Shown: positions 33,171 to 40,915 of the stretch, piece after piece
How positions within the stretch are numbered: position 1 is the first letter of the stretch
Layout: the number at the start of each line of letters is the position of its first letter
Assembly: GCA_031553675.1 (NCBI GenBank)
Contig: JAVBLF010000071.1
Location: forward strand, 1-56,527
DNA from: JAVBLF01 sp031553675
GTDB lineage: Bacteria; Bacillota; Clostridia; Christensenellales; CALWSW01
Reading direction: 5' to 3'
Length of the DNA: 56,527 bases
Program-made: the position numbers and the translations under genes
Notes under the pieces: model-generated
The model's input: only the letters and a program-made list of their open reading frames with translations
Databases searched by the model: none
Told to the model about the DNA's origin: nothing

Positions 33171-34799
33171 ATGAACGGACAAAGCAAAACGGGTCTGGAA
33201 CGCATCATCGCCCTGCTCTTCGTCCTGGTCGGCGTGCTGATCGTGACGCTGGCTGCACTGGCATTTTTCTACTATGGCGCGACACCGGCCGCCGACAACG
33301 TTTTCATCGACGTGTTGGGCCAGCGCATCGAATTCGCCCAAGGCCTGACGGTTGATGGCGTGGATGTCAGCAACAAGACGATCGAAGAAGCCCGCCCTCT
33401 CGTCAAGGCGGCGCAACCCAAACCCCTCGGCACGATCAGCATCCAGGCCAACGGTCAGTCCGCTGAACTCGACCTGTCGAGCCTCCAGCCCAAACGCGAC
33501 TACGAAGCCACGCTGCAAAAGGCCATTCTCCTCGGCAACGACGGCGACCGCGATCAGAAAAACGCCGACCTCGAACGCATTGCAGCCAACGGCGAACACC
33601 TGGAATCGCCGCTGACCTACGACGCGTCTTCACTGAAAGAACAAGTCGATAAGCTGGCACAGGAACTCTCCGTCGAGGCGCGTGACGCCGAAGTCCGCAT
33701 CCTGAAACCCGATGAACGCTTCAGCCGCGGATTCTCCGTCGATCCTGCCGCGATCGTCTCCTCGGAGCCGGGTACGGTGCAAGAATCGATCCAAGCGCTC
33801 TTCGAATACGTCGAAGAAGTGCCGGGCAGCCTTGTCGACGCGGGTGCCCTGCTCAAAACCATCCAAGAACGCATCGACAAAGGCGAGCTGGACACGCCCA
33901 TCGAAGCGGTCACGACGCCGGTCGAACCGACCGTCAAGCTCGCTGCGATCAAATACGACCTCGTGGAGATCTCCCGTGCGAGCAGCTCGTTTGCCAAGAG
34001 CCCCTACAACAACTCCAACCGCATGTTCAACATCAACAAAGCAGCCACGATCATCAACGGCTACGTCTTGCTGCCCAACGAACAGTTCTCCTGCAACGGC
34101 GTGCTTGGGCCGCGCTCAACGAGCAAAGGCTGGAAAGAAGCCGGCGCGATCAAGGATGGCCAGTCCGTCCAGGAAACCGGCGGCGGCATCTGCCAAGTCT
34201 CCTCAACCGTGTTTAACGCCGTCCTGAAGGCCAATCTGGAGATCGTCGAACGCTCGCCGCACTCTTGGCCACTCAGCTACATCACAGCCGGCCAGGACGC
34301 GACGATCAGCACGGGTGGACCCGATTTTATCTTCAAGAACAACCGCGAACAGCCCGTGATACTCGTCGCCTACGCCGATCTCGACAACAAGACCATCACG
34401 GTGCTCTTCTACGGCGTGCCGCTTCCCAACCAGGACTACGACGAGATCAAGCTCGTCTCGAACCAGACCAGCTCGACCAAACAGCCCTCCACCCAGTATT
34501 CGACGGTGAAGTCCATGCGGCCCGGTTCGCAAAACGTCATCCGTCAGGGGCGCTCGGGCTCGTCGCACGAAACCTACAAAGAATATTACAAGGACGGCGT
34601 CATGATCCGCCGCGAGTTCTCGCACAACACGAAGTACCGCGCACTGGCCTCGATCATCGAACGCGGTCCGACCGTTTCGCGCTCGTCCGGCAACGGCGCT
34701 TCCGCCGCCGTCGACAAACCCGTCACACAAGCCCCCGCTCCCCAGCCGGCGCCCGCCCCCGTCAACAACGACGTGATATTCGACATCCCGGAAGAATAA
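33171..34799 (+). CDS. VanW family membrane-anchored protein
   Basis: The protein has 542 residues. One N-terminal membrane helix (about 13-34) anchors an extracellular region. Residues about 60-240 resemble the repeated YoaR/peptidoglycan-binding-4 type domain. The VanW domain follows (about 270-400), with FNINKAATIINGYVLLPNEQFS and ETGGGICQVSSTVFNA. A Pro/Ala-rich tail ends the protein. VanW proteins are linked to the cell wall but lack a defined reaction; resistance is not implied. Confidence 0.9.
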   Translation: MNGQSKTGLERIIALLFVLVGVLIVTLAALAFFYYGATPAADNVFIDVLGQRIEFAQGLTVDGVDVSNKTIEEARPLVKAAQPKPLGTISIQANGQSAELDLSSLQPKRDYEATLQKAILLGNDGDRDQKNADLERIAANGEHLESPLTYDASSLKEQVDKLAQELSVEARDAEVRILKPDERFSRGFSVDPAAIVSSEPGTVQESIQALFEYVEEVPGSLVDAGALLKTIQERIDKGELDTPIEAVTTPVEPTVKLAAIKYDLVEISRASSSFAKSPYNNSNRMFNINKAATIINGYVLLPNEQFSCNGVLGPRSTSKGWKEAGAIKDGQSVQETGGGICQVSSTVFNAVLKANLEIVERSPHSWPLSYITAGQDATISTGGPDFIFKNNREQPVILVAYADLDNKTITVLFYGVPLPNQDYDEIKLVSNQTSSTKQPSTQYSTVKSMRPGSQNVIRQGRSGSSHETYKEYYKDGVMIRREFSHNTKYRALASIIERGPTVSRSSGNGASAAVDKPVTQAPAPQPAPAPVNNDVIFDIPEE

Positions 34800-34811
34800 A
34801 CACAATCGCTC

Positions 34812-34836
34812 AAAAAGTGCCTTCGGGCACTTTTTT
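34812..34836 (+). terminator. Terminator of the VanW-like gene
   Basis: AAAAAGTGCC pairs with GGCACTTTTT around TTCG, and T continues at the 3' end. Confidence 0.9.
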
Positions 34837-34872
34837 GGTGGCGCCATGAGCGAACAGGATGCGAAACGTAAG

Positions 34873-34901
34873 TTGACAAAGCAGAACCCCAGGGATATAC
34901 T
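34873..34901 (+). promoter_or_regulatory. Promoter of the TetR-oxidoreductase operon
   Basis: Perfect -35 TTGACA (34873-34878), 17-base spacer, -10 TATACT (34896-34901). Transcription would start near 34908. Confidence 0.8.
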
Positions 34902-34904
34902 ATG

Positions 34905-34942
34905 ATTGAACGCATATTCAATGAACATACATTCAATTCAAT
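34905..34942. promoter_or_regulatory. Candidate TetR operator
   Basis: A perfect inverted repeat ATTGAA-N6-TTCAAT (34905-34922) is followed by AATG-N6-CATT (34920-34933), and ATTCAAT recurs 15 bases apart (34916, 34931). The array covers the transcription start, as expected for self-repression by the TetR protein. Confidence 0.65.
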
Positions 34943-34964
34943 ATCTAGCGAGGGGGGCGGCCTT

Positions 34965-35558
34965 TTGCGCAGAAGCGACCAAAGGGAAAAACGGCGAAAC
35001 GACATCCTTCTCGCGGCGCTCGATCTGTTCATCCGCAAAGGCTACGCGGCAACGACGGTCAACGACATCGCCCGACGCGTCGAGATGAGCGCTGGTCTCC
35101 TGTTTCACTACTTTCCGTCGAAAGAAAAGCTGTACGAAGAACTGATCCGAATCGGCCTGTCGGGACCGCAAAGCCTGCTTGCGATCCCCGCCGACGATCC
35201 GCTCGCCTTCTTTGCCGAGGCGGCGCGCCTGATACTCGACAGCGTGAAAACGCAACCCTTTACGGCAAAAATGTTCGTGTTGATGGACCGTACTTTTTTT
35301 AGTGAAGGCGTGCCGGAAAGCTGTCAAAAGCTCATGGAGGGCTTCGATCACATGAAGCCGACCGTCGCCATCGTCGCGCAAGGGCAACGCGAAGGCTCCA
35401 TACGTCCCGGCGATCCGAAAGCACTTGCACTGGCGTTTTGGTCGGCCATCCAGGGTGTCGCAGCCCAGATCGCACTCTTTCCCGATTCACCTTGTCCCGA
35501 ACCGGAATGGATCGTCGACATCCTCAAAAACCCCGCACCTAATTCCACCCAGCAGTAG
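34965..35558 (+). CDS. TetR family transcriptional regulator
   Basis: About 197 residues from TTG 34965, preceded by GGGGGG at 7 bases. An ATG at 34902 in the same frame abuts the -10 box and lies before the likely transcription start, so it cannot be used from this promoter. The N-terminal helix-turn-helix reads ILLAALDLFIRKGYAATTVNDIARR and LLFHYFPSKEKLYEELI. The C-terminal ligand domain is not assignable. It probably represses itself and the downstream oxidoreductase. Confidence 0.9.
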   Translation: MRRSDQREKRRNDILLAALDLFIRKGYAATTVNDIARRVEMSAGLLFHYFPSKEKLYEELIRIGLSGPQSLLAIPADDPLAFFAEAARLILDSVKTQPFTAKMFVLMDRTFFSEGVPESCQKLMEGFDHMKPTVAIVAQGQREGSIRPGDPKALALAFWSAIQGVAAQIALFPDSPCPEPEWIVDILKNPAPNSTQQ

Positions 35559-35569
35559 GAGAATGAAGC

Positions 35570-37051
35570 ATGAAACAGATCGCGATCATCGGCGCCGGTC
35601 CCGCCGGTTTGACGGCGGGCGTCTATGCGCGCCAGAGCGGCTATGACGTGACGATCTACGAGTCCCACGCGATCCCCGGCGGCAACTGCACGAGCTGGGA
35701 TCGAAGCGGCTACCATTTCGAAGGTGGCCTCCACTGGCTGACCGGCTCCCATCCCGATCAACCGATCCACAAGATCTGGCGCAACGTCGGCGCCATCGAC
35801 GACGAAACCGTGATGCGTAGCCGCGAGATCTTTTGTGCCTGCCTCTGGGAAGGCGAATGGATCAAACTCTACCGCGATGTCGAAGCCCTCGAAGCGCACC
35901 TGAACGCCGTCTCTCCCGAGGACGAAAAAGCCATCAAAGAACTTTGCAAGACCGTTCGCCGCTTTGCCAAGTTTGCCATGCCCGTCACGGACATCAAGGG
36001 CGTCAAAGTCGCCGAAAAATCCGGCATGCCCATGTCAGAACTGGCGTCCATGCTGCCCGCCTTCGCGTCGCTTCCCAAACTCACGAAAATCAGTTGTGGC
36101 GCGTACTGCGAGCGTTTTCGCCACCCCGGCGTGCGTGCGCTTCTTTGCTCCATCACCGGCCCCGACTATACCGCCGTTTCGATGCTCGCGACGCTCGGCA
36201 CGCTGGCCTCAGGCGACGGCGGCTATCCCGAAGGCGGCTCTTTGGCAATGGCGCAACGCATGGCCAAACGTTTCACGGACCTCGGCGGCCAGATCGCTTA
36301 CAAGTCGCGCGTCGAACGCATTCTCATCAAAGATGGCGCGGCTTGCGGCCTCGTTGTCAATGGCATAGAAACCCACGTCGATGCCGTCATCGCGGCCAAC
36401 GATACGCTTGTCGCCATCGACAAGCTGGTCGATCCGCCCCTCCATGAAAGCTGGATGGACGATATGCGCCGCGCCGTCAAACCGATCAACAACACCTTTC
36501 TCTGCTTCGGCATCGAAGACGACCTGAGCGACCTGCCCGAGATGATGCTCCTCCCGCTCGAAACGCCCTTCCGCTACGCCGATCAATCCCTCAGCGTGCT
36601 CGAATTCAACCACTACGCCACCCACCCCGGTTATGCGCCCGCTGGCTGCACGGCTGCGACTTCAATCCTCACTGGGGACAGCTACGATTACTGGAAAGCG
36701 CGCCAAGCGGACGGCAGTTACGACGCCGAGAAAGAAAAACTCGCCGCAGCCTATACGACCCTCCTCGAAAGCCAGCTTCCGCGTCTGGCCGGCAAGATCA
36801 AGGCGCTCGACGTCGCAACCCCGCTCACCTACGAACGCTACTGCGGCACCTTCCGCGGCTCCTGGATGACACTCGTCGGCGTGGGCGACAAGATGCGCGA
36901 GTACCCCTACGCCTCACAGAGCGTTCGCCATCTCTACTTTTGCGGCCAACGCATCATGCCCCCCGGCGGGATGCCGGTCGCCGCAAGCACGGGGCGGACG
37001 GTCGTGCAGCACCTTTGTAAGGACGATGACGTCGTGTTTCAGGGGGCCTGA
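35570..37051 (+). CDS. Phytoene desaturase-like FAD oxidoreductase
   Basis: The protein has 493 residues and starts 11 bases after the TetR stop with an AGGAG site. The N-terminal Rossmann motif IIGAGPAGLTAGVYARQSGYDVTIYE and the C-terminal LYFCGQRIMPPGGMPVAASTGR (FAD-binding) fit the CrtI/retinol-saturase amine-oxidase superfamily. No carotenoid genes are nearby, so the substrate is likely another unsaturated lipid or is unknown. Control by the adjacent TetR is probable. Confidence 0.87.
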   Translation: MKQIAIIGAGPAGLTAGVYARQSGYDVTIYESHAIPGGNCTSWDRSGYHFEGGLHWLTGSHPDQPIHKIWRNVGAIDDETVMRSREIFCACLWEGEWIKLYRDVEALEAHLNAVSPEDEKAIKELCKTVRRFAKFAMPVTDIKGVKVAEKSGMPMSELASMLPAFASLPKLTKISCGAYCERFRHPGVRALLCSITGPDYTAVSMLATLGTLASGDGGYPEGGSLAMAQRMAKRFTDLGGQIAYKSRVERILIKDGAACGLVVNGIETHVDAVIAANDTLVAIDKLVDPPLHESWMDDMRRAVKPINNTFLCFGIEDDLSDLPEMMLLPLETPFRYADQSLSVLEFNHYATHPGYAPAGCTAATSILTGDSYDYWKARQADGSYDAEKEKLAAAYTTLLESQLPRLAGKIKALDVATPLTYERYCGTFRGSWMTLVGVGDKMREYPYASQSVRHLYFCGQRIMPPGGMPVAASTGRTVVQHLCKDDDVVFQGA

Positions 37052-37096
37052 CCAGGGCTTTGCCCTGGACCCACCAAAGGGTCAAGGACCCTTTGG
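37052..37096 (-). repeat. Two-hairpin intergenic repeat, copy 2
   Basis: Hairpins CCAGGGC with GCCCTGG (37052-37068) and CCAAAGGGTC with GACCCTTTGG (37074-37096), directly after the oxidoreductase stop. Read in reverse it matches the copy at 26640-26692, with paired changes in the stems. Confidence 0.75.
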
Positions 37097-37150
37097 AATC
37101 CCACACCAAAAGATCGACTTGCAGGGCTCGTATCCATTGCGACAAAACAT

Positions 37151-37254
37151 CGAAACGCCCGCCAAGATCATGGCGGGCGTTTCGGCGTGTACACCCACAA
37201 AGGGAAGCTTTGTGGGTGTCAAACGTTTTTGCGCAGCTTTTTTCAAAAAGCGCG
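37151..37254 (-). repeat. Multi-hairpin intergenic element, copy E
   Basis: Hairpin 1 is 37232-37254 (GCTTTTT with AAAAAGC plus CGC/GCG), the middle hairpin 37191-37219 (ACACCCACAAA, 11 pairs) and the GC-rich hairpin 37151-37184 (14 pairs, CGCCCGCCA arm). Hairpin 1 faces the ppdK stop, 2 bases away. Confidence 0.8.
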
Positions 37255-37256
37255 TA

Positions 37257-39887
37257 CTATGCTTTCCGTTCTTTCAGTTTGGCCTGCGCGGCGGCGAGAC
37301 GCGCGATCGGGACGCGGAAGGGCGAGCAGGAGACGTAGTCCAGGCCGATGCTGTAGCAGAATTCGACGGTGGACGGGTCGCCGCCATGTTCGCCGCAGAT
37401 GCCGAGTTTCAGGTTCGATTTGACGCCGCGTCCCAGCTCGGCCGACATGCGCATGAGCTGGCCGACGCCCTTTTGATCGACGCGCGCGAAGGGGTCGAAC
37501 TCGTAGATCTTCTTGTCGTAGTAGTCCGTCAGGAACTTACCGGCGTCGTCGCGCGAGAAGCCGAAGGTCATCTGGGTCAAATCGTTCGTGCCGAAGGAGA
37601 AGAAGTCGGCTTCGGCGGCGATCTCGTCTGCGGTCAGGGCGGCGCGCGGGACTTCGATCATCGTGCCGACGAGGTATTCGATCGTCTCGCCGCGTTCCTG
37701 CATGACGAGGGCGGCGGTGTCAACGACGCGCTTCTTGACATAGGTCAGCTCTTTGACGTCGCCGACGAGGGGGATCATGATCTCGGGAATGGCCTTGAGG
37801 CCGAATTCCTTGCGCGCTTCGATGGCGGCTTCGATGACGGCGCGGGTCTGCATTTCGGCGATCTCGGGGTAGGTGATCGTCAGGCGGCAGCCGCGGTGTC
37901 CGAGCATGGGGTTGAACTCGTGCAGATCGGAGACGGTTTGCTTCAGCTCATCCGCACCGATGCCCATTTCCTTTGCGAGGGCGGCGATGTCTTCGTCGGT
38001 GTGCGGCAAGAACTCGTGGAGCGGCGGGTCGAGGAAGCGGATCGTCACAGGGCGGTCGCCCATGGCGGCGTAGATCTGCTTGAAGTCTTCGCGCTGCATG
38101 GGAAGCAGTTTGGCCAGCGCGGCGCGGCGGGATTCTTCGTCCTTGGCGACGATCATCTCGCGCATGGCCGAGATGCGGTCGGGCTCGAAGAACATGTGCT
38201 CCGTGCGGCAGAGGCCGATGCCTTCCGCGCCGAATTCGACAGCCTTGGCGGCGTCGAAGGGGGTGTCGGCGTTCGTGCGGACCTTCATGGTGCGCACTTC
38301 GTCGGCCCATTCCATGATGCGAGCGAAGTCGCCCGATACTTCGACGGCTTGGGTCGCGATGGCGGCGCCGTAGACGTTGCCCGTGCTGCCGTCGAGCGAG
38401 ATCCAGTCGCCTTCGTTGAAGCGCTGATCGCCGACCATGAAGTAGCGTTCCGGCTCGTTGATCTTGATGGCGCCACAGCCCGCAACGCAGCAGGTGCCCA
38501 TGCCGCGCGCGACGACGGCCGCGTGGGAGGTCATGCCGCCGAATACGGTCAGGATGCCTTCGGATGCGTGCATGCCTTCGATGTCTTCCGGCGAGGTTTC
38601 GCGGCGCACGAGGATGACGCGCTGGCCGCCGCGGGCTGCTTTGGCGGCGTCGTCAGCCGTAAAGTAGACCTGACCGCTGGCAGCGCCGGGCGAGGCGGGG
38701 AGGCCGTTCGCGATGACGGGCGTCGCCTTGAGCGCGGCGGGATCGAAAGTCGGATGGAGCAGGGCGTCGAGCTGTTTGGGCTCGATTTTGAGTAGCGCTT
38801 CTTCTTTCGTGATCATGCCTTCGTCGACGAGGTCGGACGCGATCTTGACGGCGGCGGCGGCGGTGCGCTTGCCGTTGCGCGTCTGCAGCATGAAGAGGCG
38901 GCCCTTTTCGATCGTGTACTCGAGGTCCTGCATGTCTTTGTAGTGGTTTTCGAGTATGTTCGCGATTTCGTTGAACTGTTTGAAGACAGCGGCGTTTTTC
39001 TGTTCGAGGGCTGCGATCGGTTCCGGCGTGCGGATGCCGGCGACGACGTCTTCGCCCTGGGCGTTCGTCAGGAATTCGCCGTAGAGTTTCTTTTCGCCGG
39101 TCGATGGGTTGCGCGTGAACGCGACGCCCGTGCCGCAGTCGTCGCCCATGTTGCCAAATACCATCGACTGAACGTTGACGGCCGTGCCCCAGTCGCTGGG
39201 GATGTCGTTCATGCGGCGATAGTAGATGGCGCGGGGGTTATCCCAGGAACGGAAGACGGCTTTGATCGATTCGAGAAGCTGGGTCCTGGGATCCTGCGGG
39301 AAGTCGCTGCCCATCTCCTGGCGGTAGAGTGCCTTGAAGCGCTCGACGACGTCCTTGAGGTGATCGGCCGTCAGGTCGCTGTCGTAATGGGCGCCGTTCG
39401 ATTCCTTGACCTCGTCGAGGATGGCTTCGAATTTGGCCTTGGGGATCTCCATGACGACGTCGGAGAACATCTGGATAAAGCGGCGGTAGCTGTCGTAGGC
39501 GAAACGTTCGTTGTTCGTCTGCTTGGCGAGGCCGAGGACTGCCTGATCCGTCAAACCGAGGTTGAGGATGGTGTCCATCATGCCGGGCATGGACGCGCGC
39601 GCGCCCGAACGCACCGACACCAGGAAGGGCACCTCGGCGTCGCCGAATGTTTTGCCCGCCTGTTTTTCAACGGCGGCGAGAGCCGCAAAGATCTCAGAGA
39701 CGATCTCTTCTGCGATCGTCTCTCCGTCGTCGTAATAGCGCGTACAGGCCTCGGTCGTGACCGTAAAGCCATACGGCACCGGAAGGCCCAGGTTGCTCAT
39801 TTCGGCGAGGTTGGCGCCTTTGCCGCCCAGCAGGTTGCGCATGCCGGCGTTGCCTTCATTGAACAGATAGACGTACTTGTTTGACAA
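37257..39887 (-). CDS. ppdK: Pyruvate, phosphate dikinase
   Basis: The protein has 876 residues, usual for the family. TTG 39887 has GGAGGG 7 bases before it; an ATG five codons upstream lacks a site. The N-terminal ATP-grasp domain begins YLFNEG and GGKGANLAEM; the phosphohistidine domain has GGMTSHAAVVARGMG; the C-terminal PEP/pyruvate barrel has GICGEHGGDP. It interconverts pyruvate, ATP and phosphate with PEP, AMP and diphosphate, often glycolytic in anaerobes. A terminator-like hairpin 32 bases upstream suggests attenuation. Confidence 0.97.
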   Translation of the reverse strand: MSNKYVYLFNEGNAGMRNLLGGKGANLAEMSNLGLPVPYGFTVTTEACTRYYDDGETIAEEIVSEIFAALAAVEKQAGKTFGDAEVPFLVSVRSGARASMPGMMDTILNLGLTDQAVLGLAKQTNNERFAYDSYRRFIQMFSDVVMEIPKAKFEAILDEVKESNGAHYDSDLTADHLKDVVERFKALYRQEMGSDFPQDPRTQLLESIKAVFRSWDNPRAIYYRRMNDIPSDWGTAVNVQSMVFGNMGDDCGTGVAFTRNPSTGEKKLYGEFLTNAQGEDVVAGIRTPEPIAALEQKNAAVFKQFNEIANILENHYKDMQDLEYTIEKGRLFMLQTRNGKRTAAAAVKIASDLVDEGMITKEEALLKIEPKQLDALLHPTFDPAALKATPVIANGLPASPGAASGQVYFTADDAAKAARGGQRVILVRRETSPEDIEGMHASEGILTVFGGMTSHAAVVARGMGTCCVAGCGAIKINEPERYFMVGDQRFNEGDWISLDGSTGNVYGAAIATQAVEVSGDFARIMEWADEVRTMKVRTNADTPFDAAKAVEFGAEGIGLCRTEHMFFEPDRISAMREMIVAKDEESRRAALAKLLPMQREDFKQIYAAMGDRPVTIRFLDPPLHEFLPHTDEDIAALAKEMGIGADELKQTVSDLHEFNPMLGHRGCRLTITYPEIAEMQTRAVIEAAIEARKEFGLKAIPEIMIPLVGDVKELTYVKKRVVDTAALVMQERGETIEYLVGTMIEVPRAALTADEIAAEADFFSFGTNDLTQMTFGFSRDDAGKFLTDYYDKKIYEFDPFARVDQKGVGQLMRMSAELGRGVKSNLKLGICGEHGGDPSTVEFCYSIGLDYVSCSPFRVPIARLAAAQAKLKERKA

Positions 39888-39919
39888 AACGAATCCCTCC
39901 ATACTTTGATAATTTTTGC

Positions 39920-39942
39920 AAAAAAAAGCGGCGTGACGCCGC
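39920..39942 (-). terminator. Terminator/attenuator in the ppdK leader
   Basis: Minus strand: GCGGCG, TCA loop, CGCCGC, then T8. It lies between the promoter at 40002-40030 and the ppdK start. No promoter fits in the 32 bases after it, so ppdK transcripts must read through. It may also end recO transcripts. An upstream CCGC (in TTTTCCGCAATCAG) could pair with the GCGG arm as an antiterminator. Confidence 0.75.
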
Positions 39943-40001
39943 GGATAACCAATGGCTGATTGCGGAAAATCAGAGAAAACGATTTCGCGTGCAGTCAAGT
40001 T

Positions 40002-40030
40002 ATTATATCCCATTTGATCAGGCGGAGCAA
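40002..40030 (-). promoter_or_regulatory. Promoter of ppdK
   Basis: Minus strand: -35 TTGCTC (40030-40025), 17-base spacer, perfect -10 TATAAT (40007-40002). The predicted leader is about 108 bases and includes the hairpin CTGATT with AATCAG. Confidence 0.65.
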
Positions 40031-40083
40031 TAGATTTGTTGAAGGGGAAGCTGCACAAGCTCCGTCATTTGGGTCGTTCTCCG

Positions 40084-40818
40084 TCACAACGCTGTAAAGT
40101 AGGGCGATGCGCGAAAGAGGCCGCCGGTGTGATTTTGAAAGTAGGGCGGCAGTGCGGTTCGGATATCGGCGCGTACGTCTTCGGGCAGGCGGACGTTGTC
40201 CATCGTCTCGAGCGGCAGGAGCAGCATGCGCCGCATGGCTTCGAGGCTGAGCGGCGAGATCGGGGCGCCTCCCTTTTGCAGGGCGCACTGCGCACAAAGC
40301 GCGCCGTAGGTCGCGTGAAAGCGCGGACGTTCAAAGGTCGACTGCCCACAGCGCGAACACCGCGTCGTCGATGGCCGATAGCCCTGTTGTTCGAGGTATT
40401 TGAGTAGATAACAGATCATCAGATCGCTGGTGGGCGCGCCGCCGTAGCAGAGAAAACTCAGCGCATAATAGGCCAGCGAAAACAGCTCACCGCAGGGCTC
40501 TCCCGGCGAAGCGGCCTGGCTCAGCGTATCGACAACGGTGCTCGCCGCCGTCAGTTTGTCGAGGTCGAAACGCAGGTCGTAGAAGCTTTCGAGCAGGGCT
40601 GCCTGCGTCAGCGAGTAGCGTTCGCCGCGTTTGGACAATACGAATTCCCCATACGCGAACAACTGCGTGCATGCCATGAGCTGGCTGCCCTGTTTGCGGC
40701 AGCCGCGTGCGATTAGATCCACCCGGCCAAAGTCGGACGTGACCAGCGTGATCATCCGGTCGTAGTCCTGGTAGTTCGTGTAACGTGCGACCAAACCCGT
40801 CGTCTTCCAGCTTTCCAT
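40084..40818 (-). CDS. recO: DNA repair protein RecO
   Basis: The protein has 244 residues. The start MESWKTTGLVARYTNYQDYDRMITLVT matches the RecO OB-fold; ATGs at 40830 and 40839 are also possible but closer to the transcription start. A zinc site, CSRCG ... CAQC, lies near 150-175. RecO helps load RecA during recombinational repair. RecO followed by ppdK is a known Firmicutes order. Confidence 0.95.
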   Translation of the reverse strand: MESWKTTGLVARYTNYQDYDRMITLVTSDFGRVDLIARGCRKQGSQLMACTQLFAYGEFVLSKRGERYSLTQAALLESFYDLRFDLDKLTAASTVVDTLSQAASPGEPCGELFSLAYYALSFLCYGGAPTSDLMICYLLKYLEQQGYRPSTTRCSRCGQSTFERPRFHATYGALCAQCALQKGGAPISPLSLEAMRRMLLLPLETMDNVRLPEDVRADIRTALPPYFQNHTGGLFRASPYFTAL

Positions 40819-40857
40819 ATTGTTTCCCATTCGCGGCATCGAATTTTGTCCCGTCTC

Positions 40858-40886
40858 ATTGTACCGCAAGCAGGGTCTTCCGTCGA
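40858..40886 (-). promoter_or_regulatory. Promoter of recO
   Basis: Minus strand: -35 TCGACG (40886-40881), 17-base spacer, -10 TACAAT (40863-40858). Confidence 0.6.
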
Positions 40887-40915
40887 GCGGTGCGTGGGTT
40901 GTGAGGGATTTTTGT

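Noticed and set aside
33171..34799. Vancomycin resistance gene
   Set aside because: VanW-domain proteins are widespread in Clostridia and no vanHAX or vanRS genes are present.
35570..37051. Carotenoid biosynthesis locus
   Set aside because: Only one CrtI-like protein is present with no crtB or crtE; many non-carotenoid oxidoreductases share this fold.
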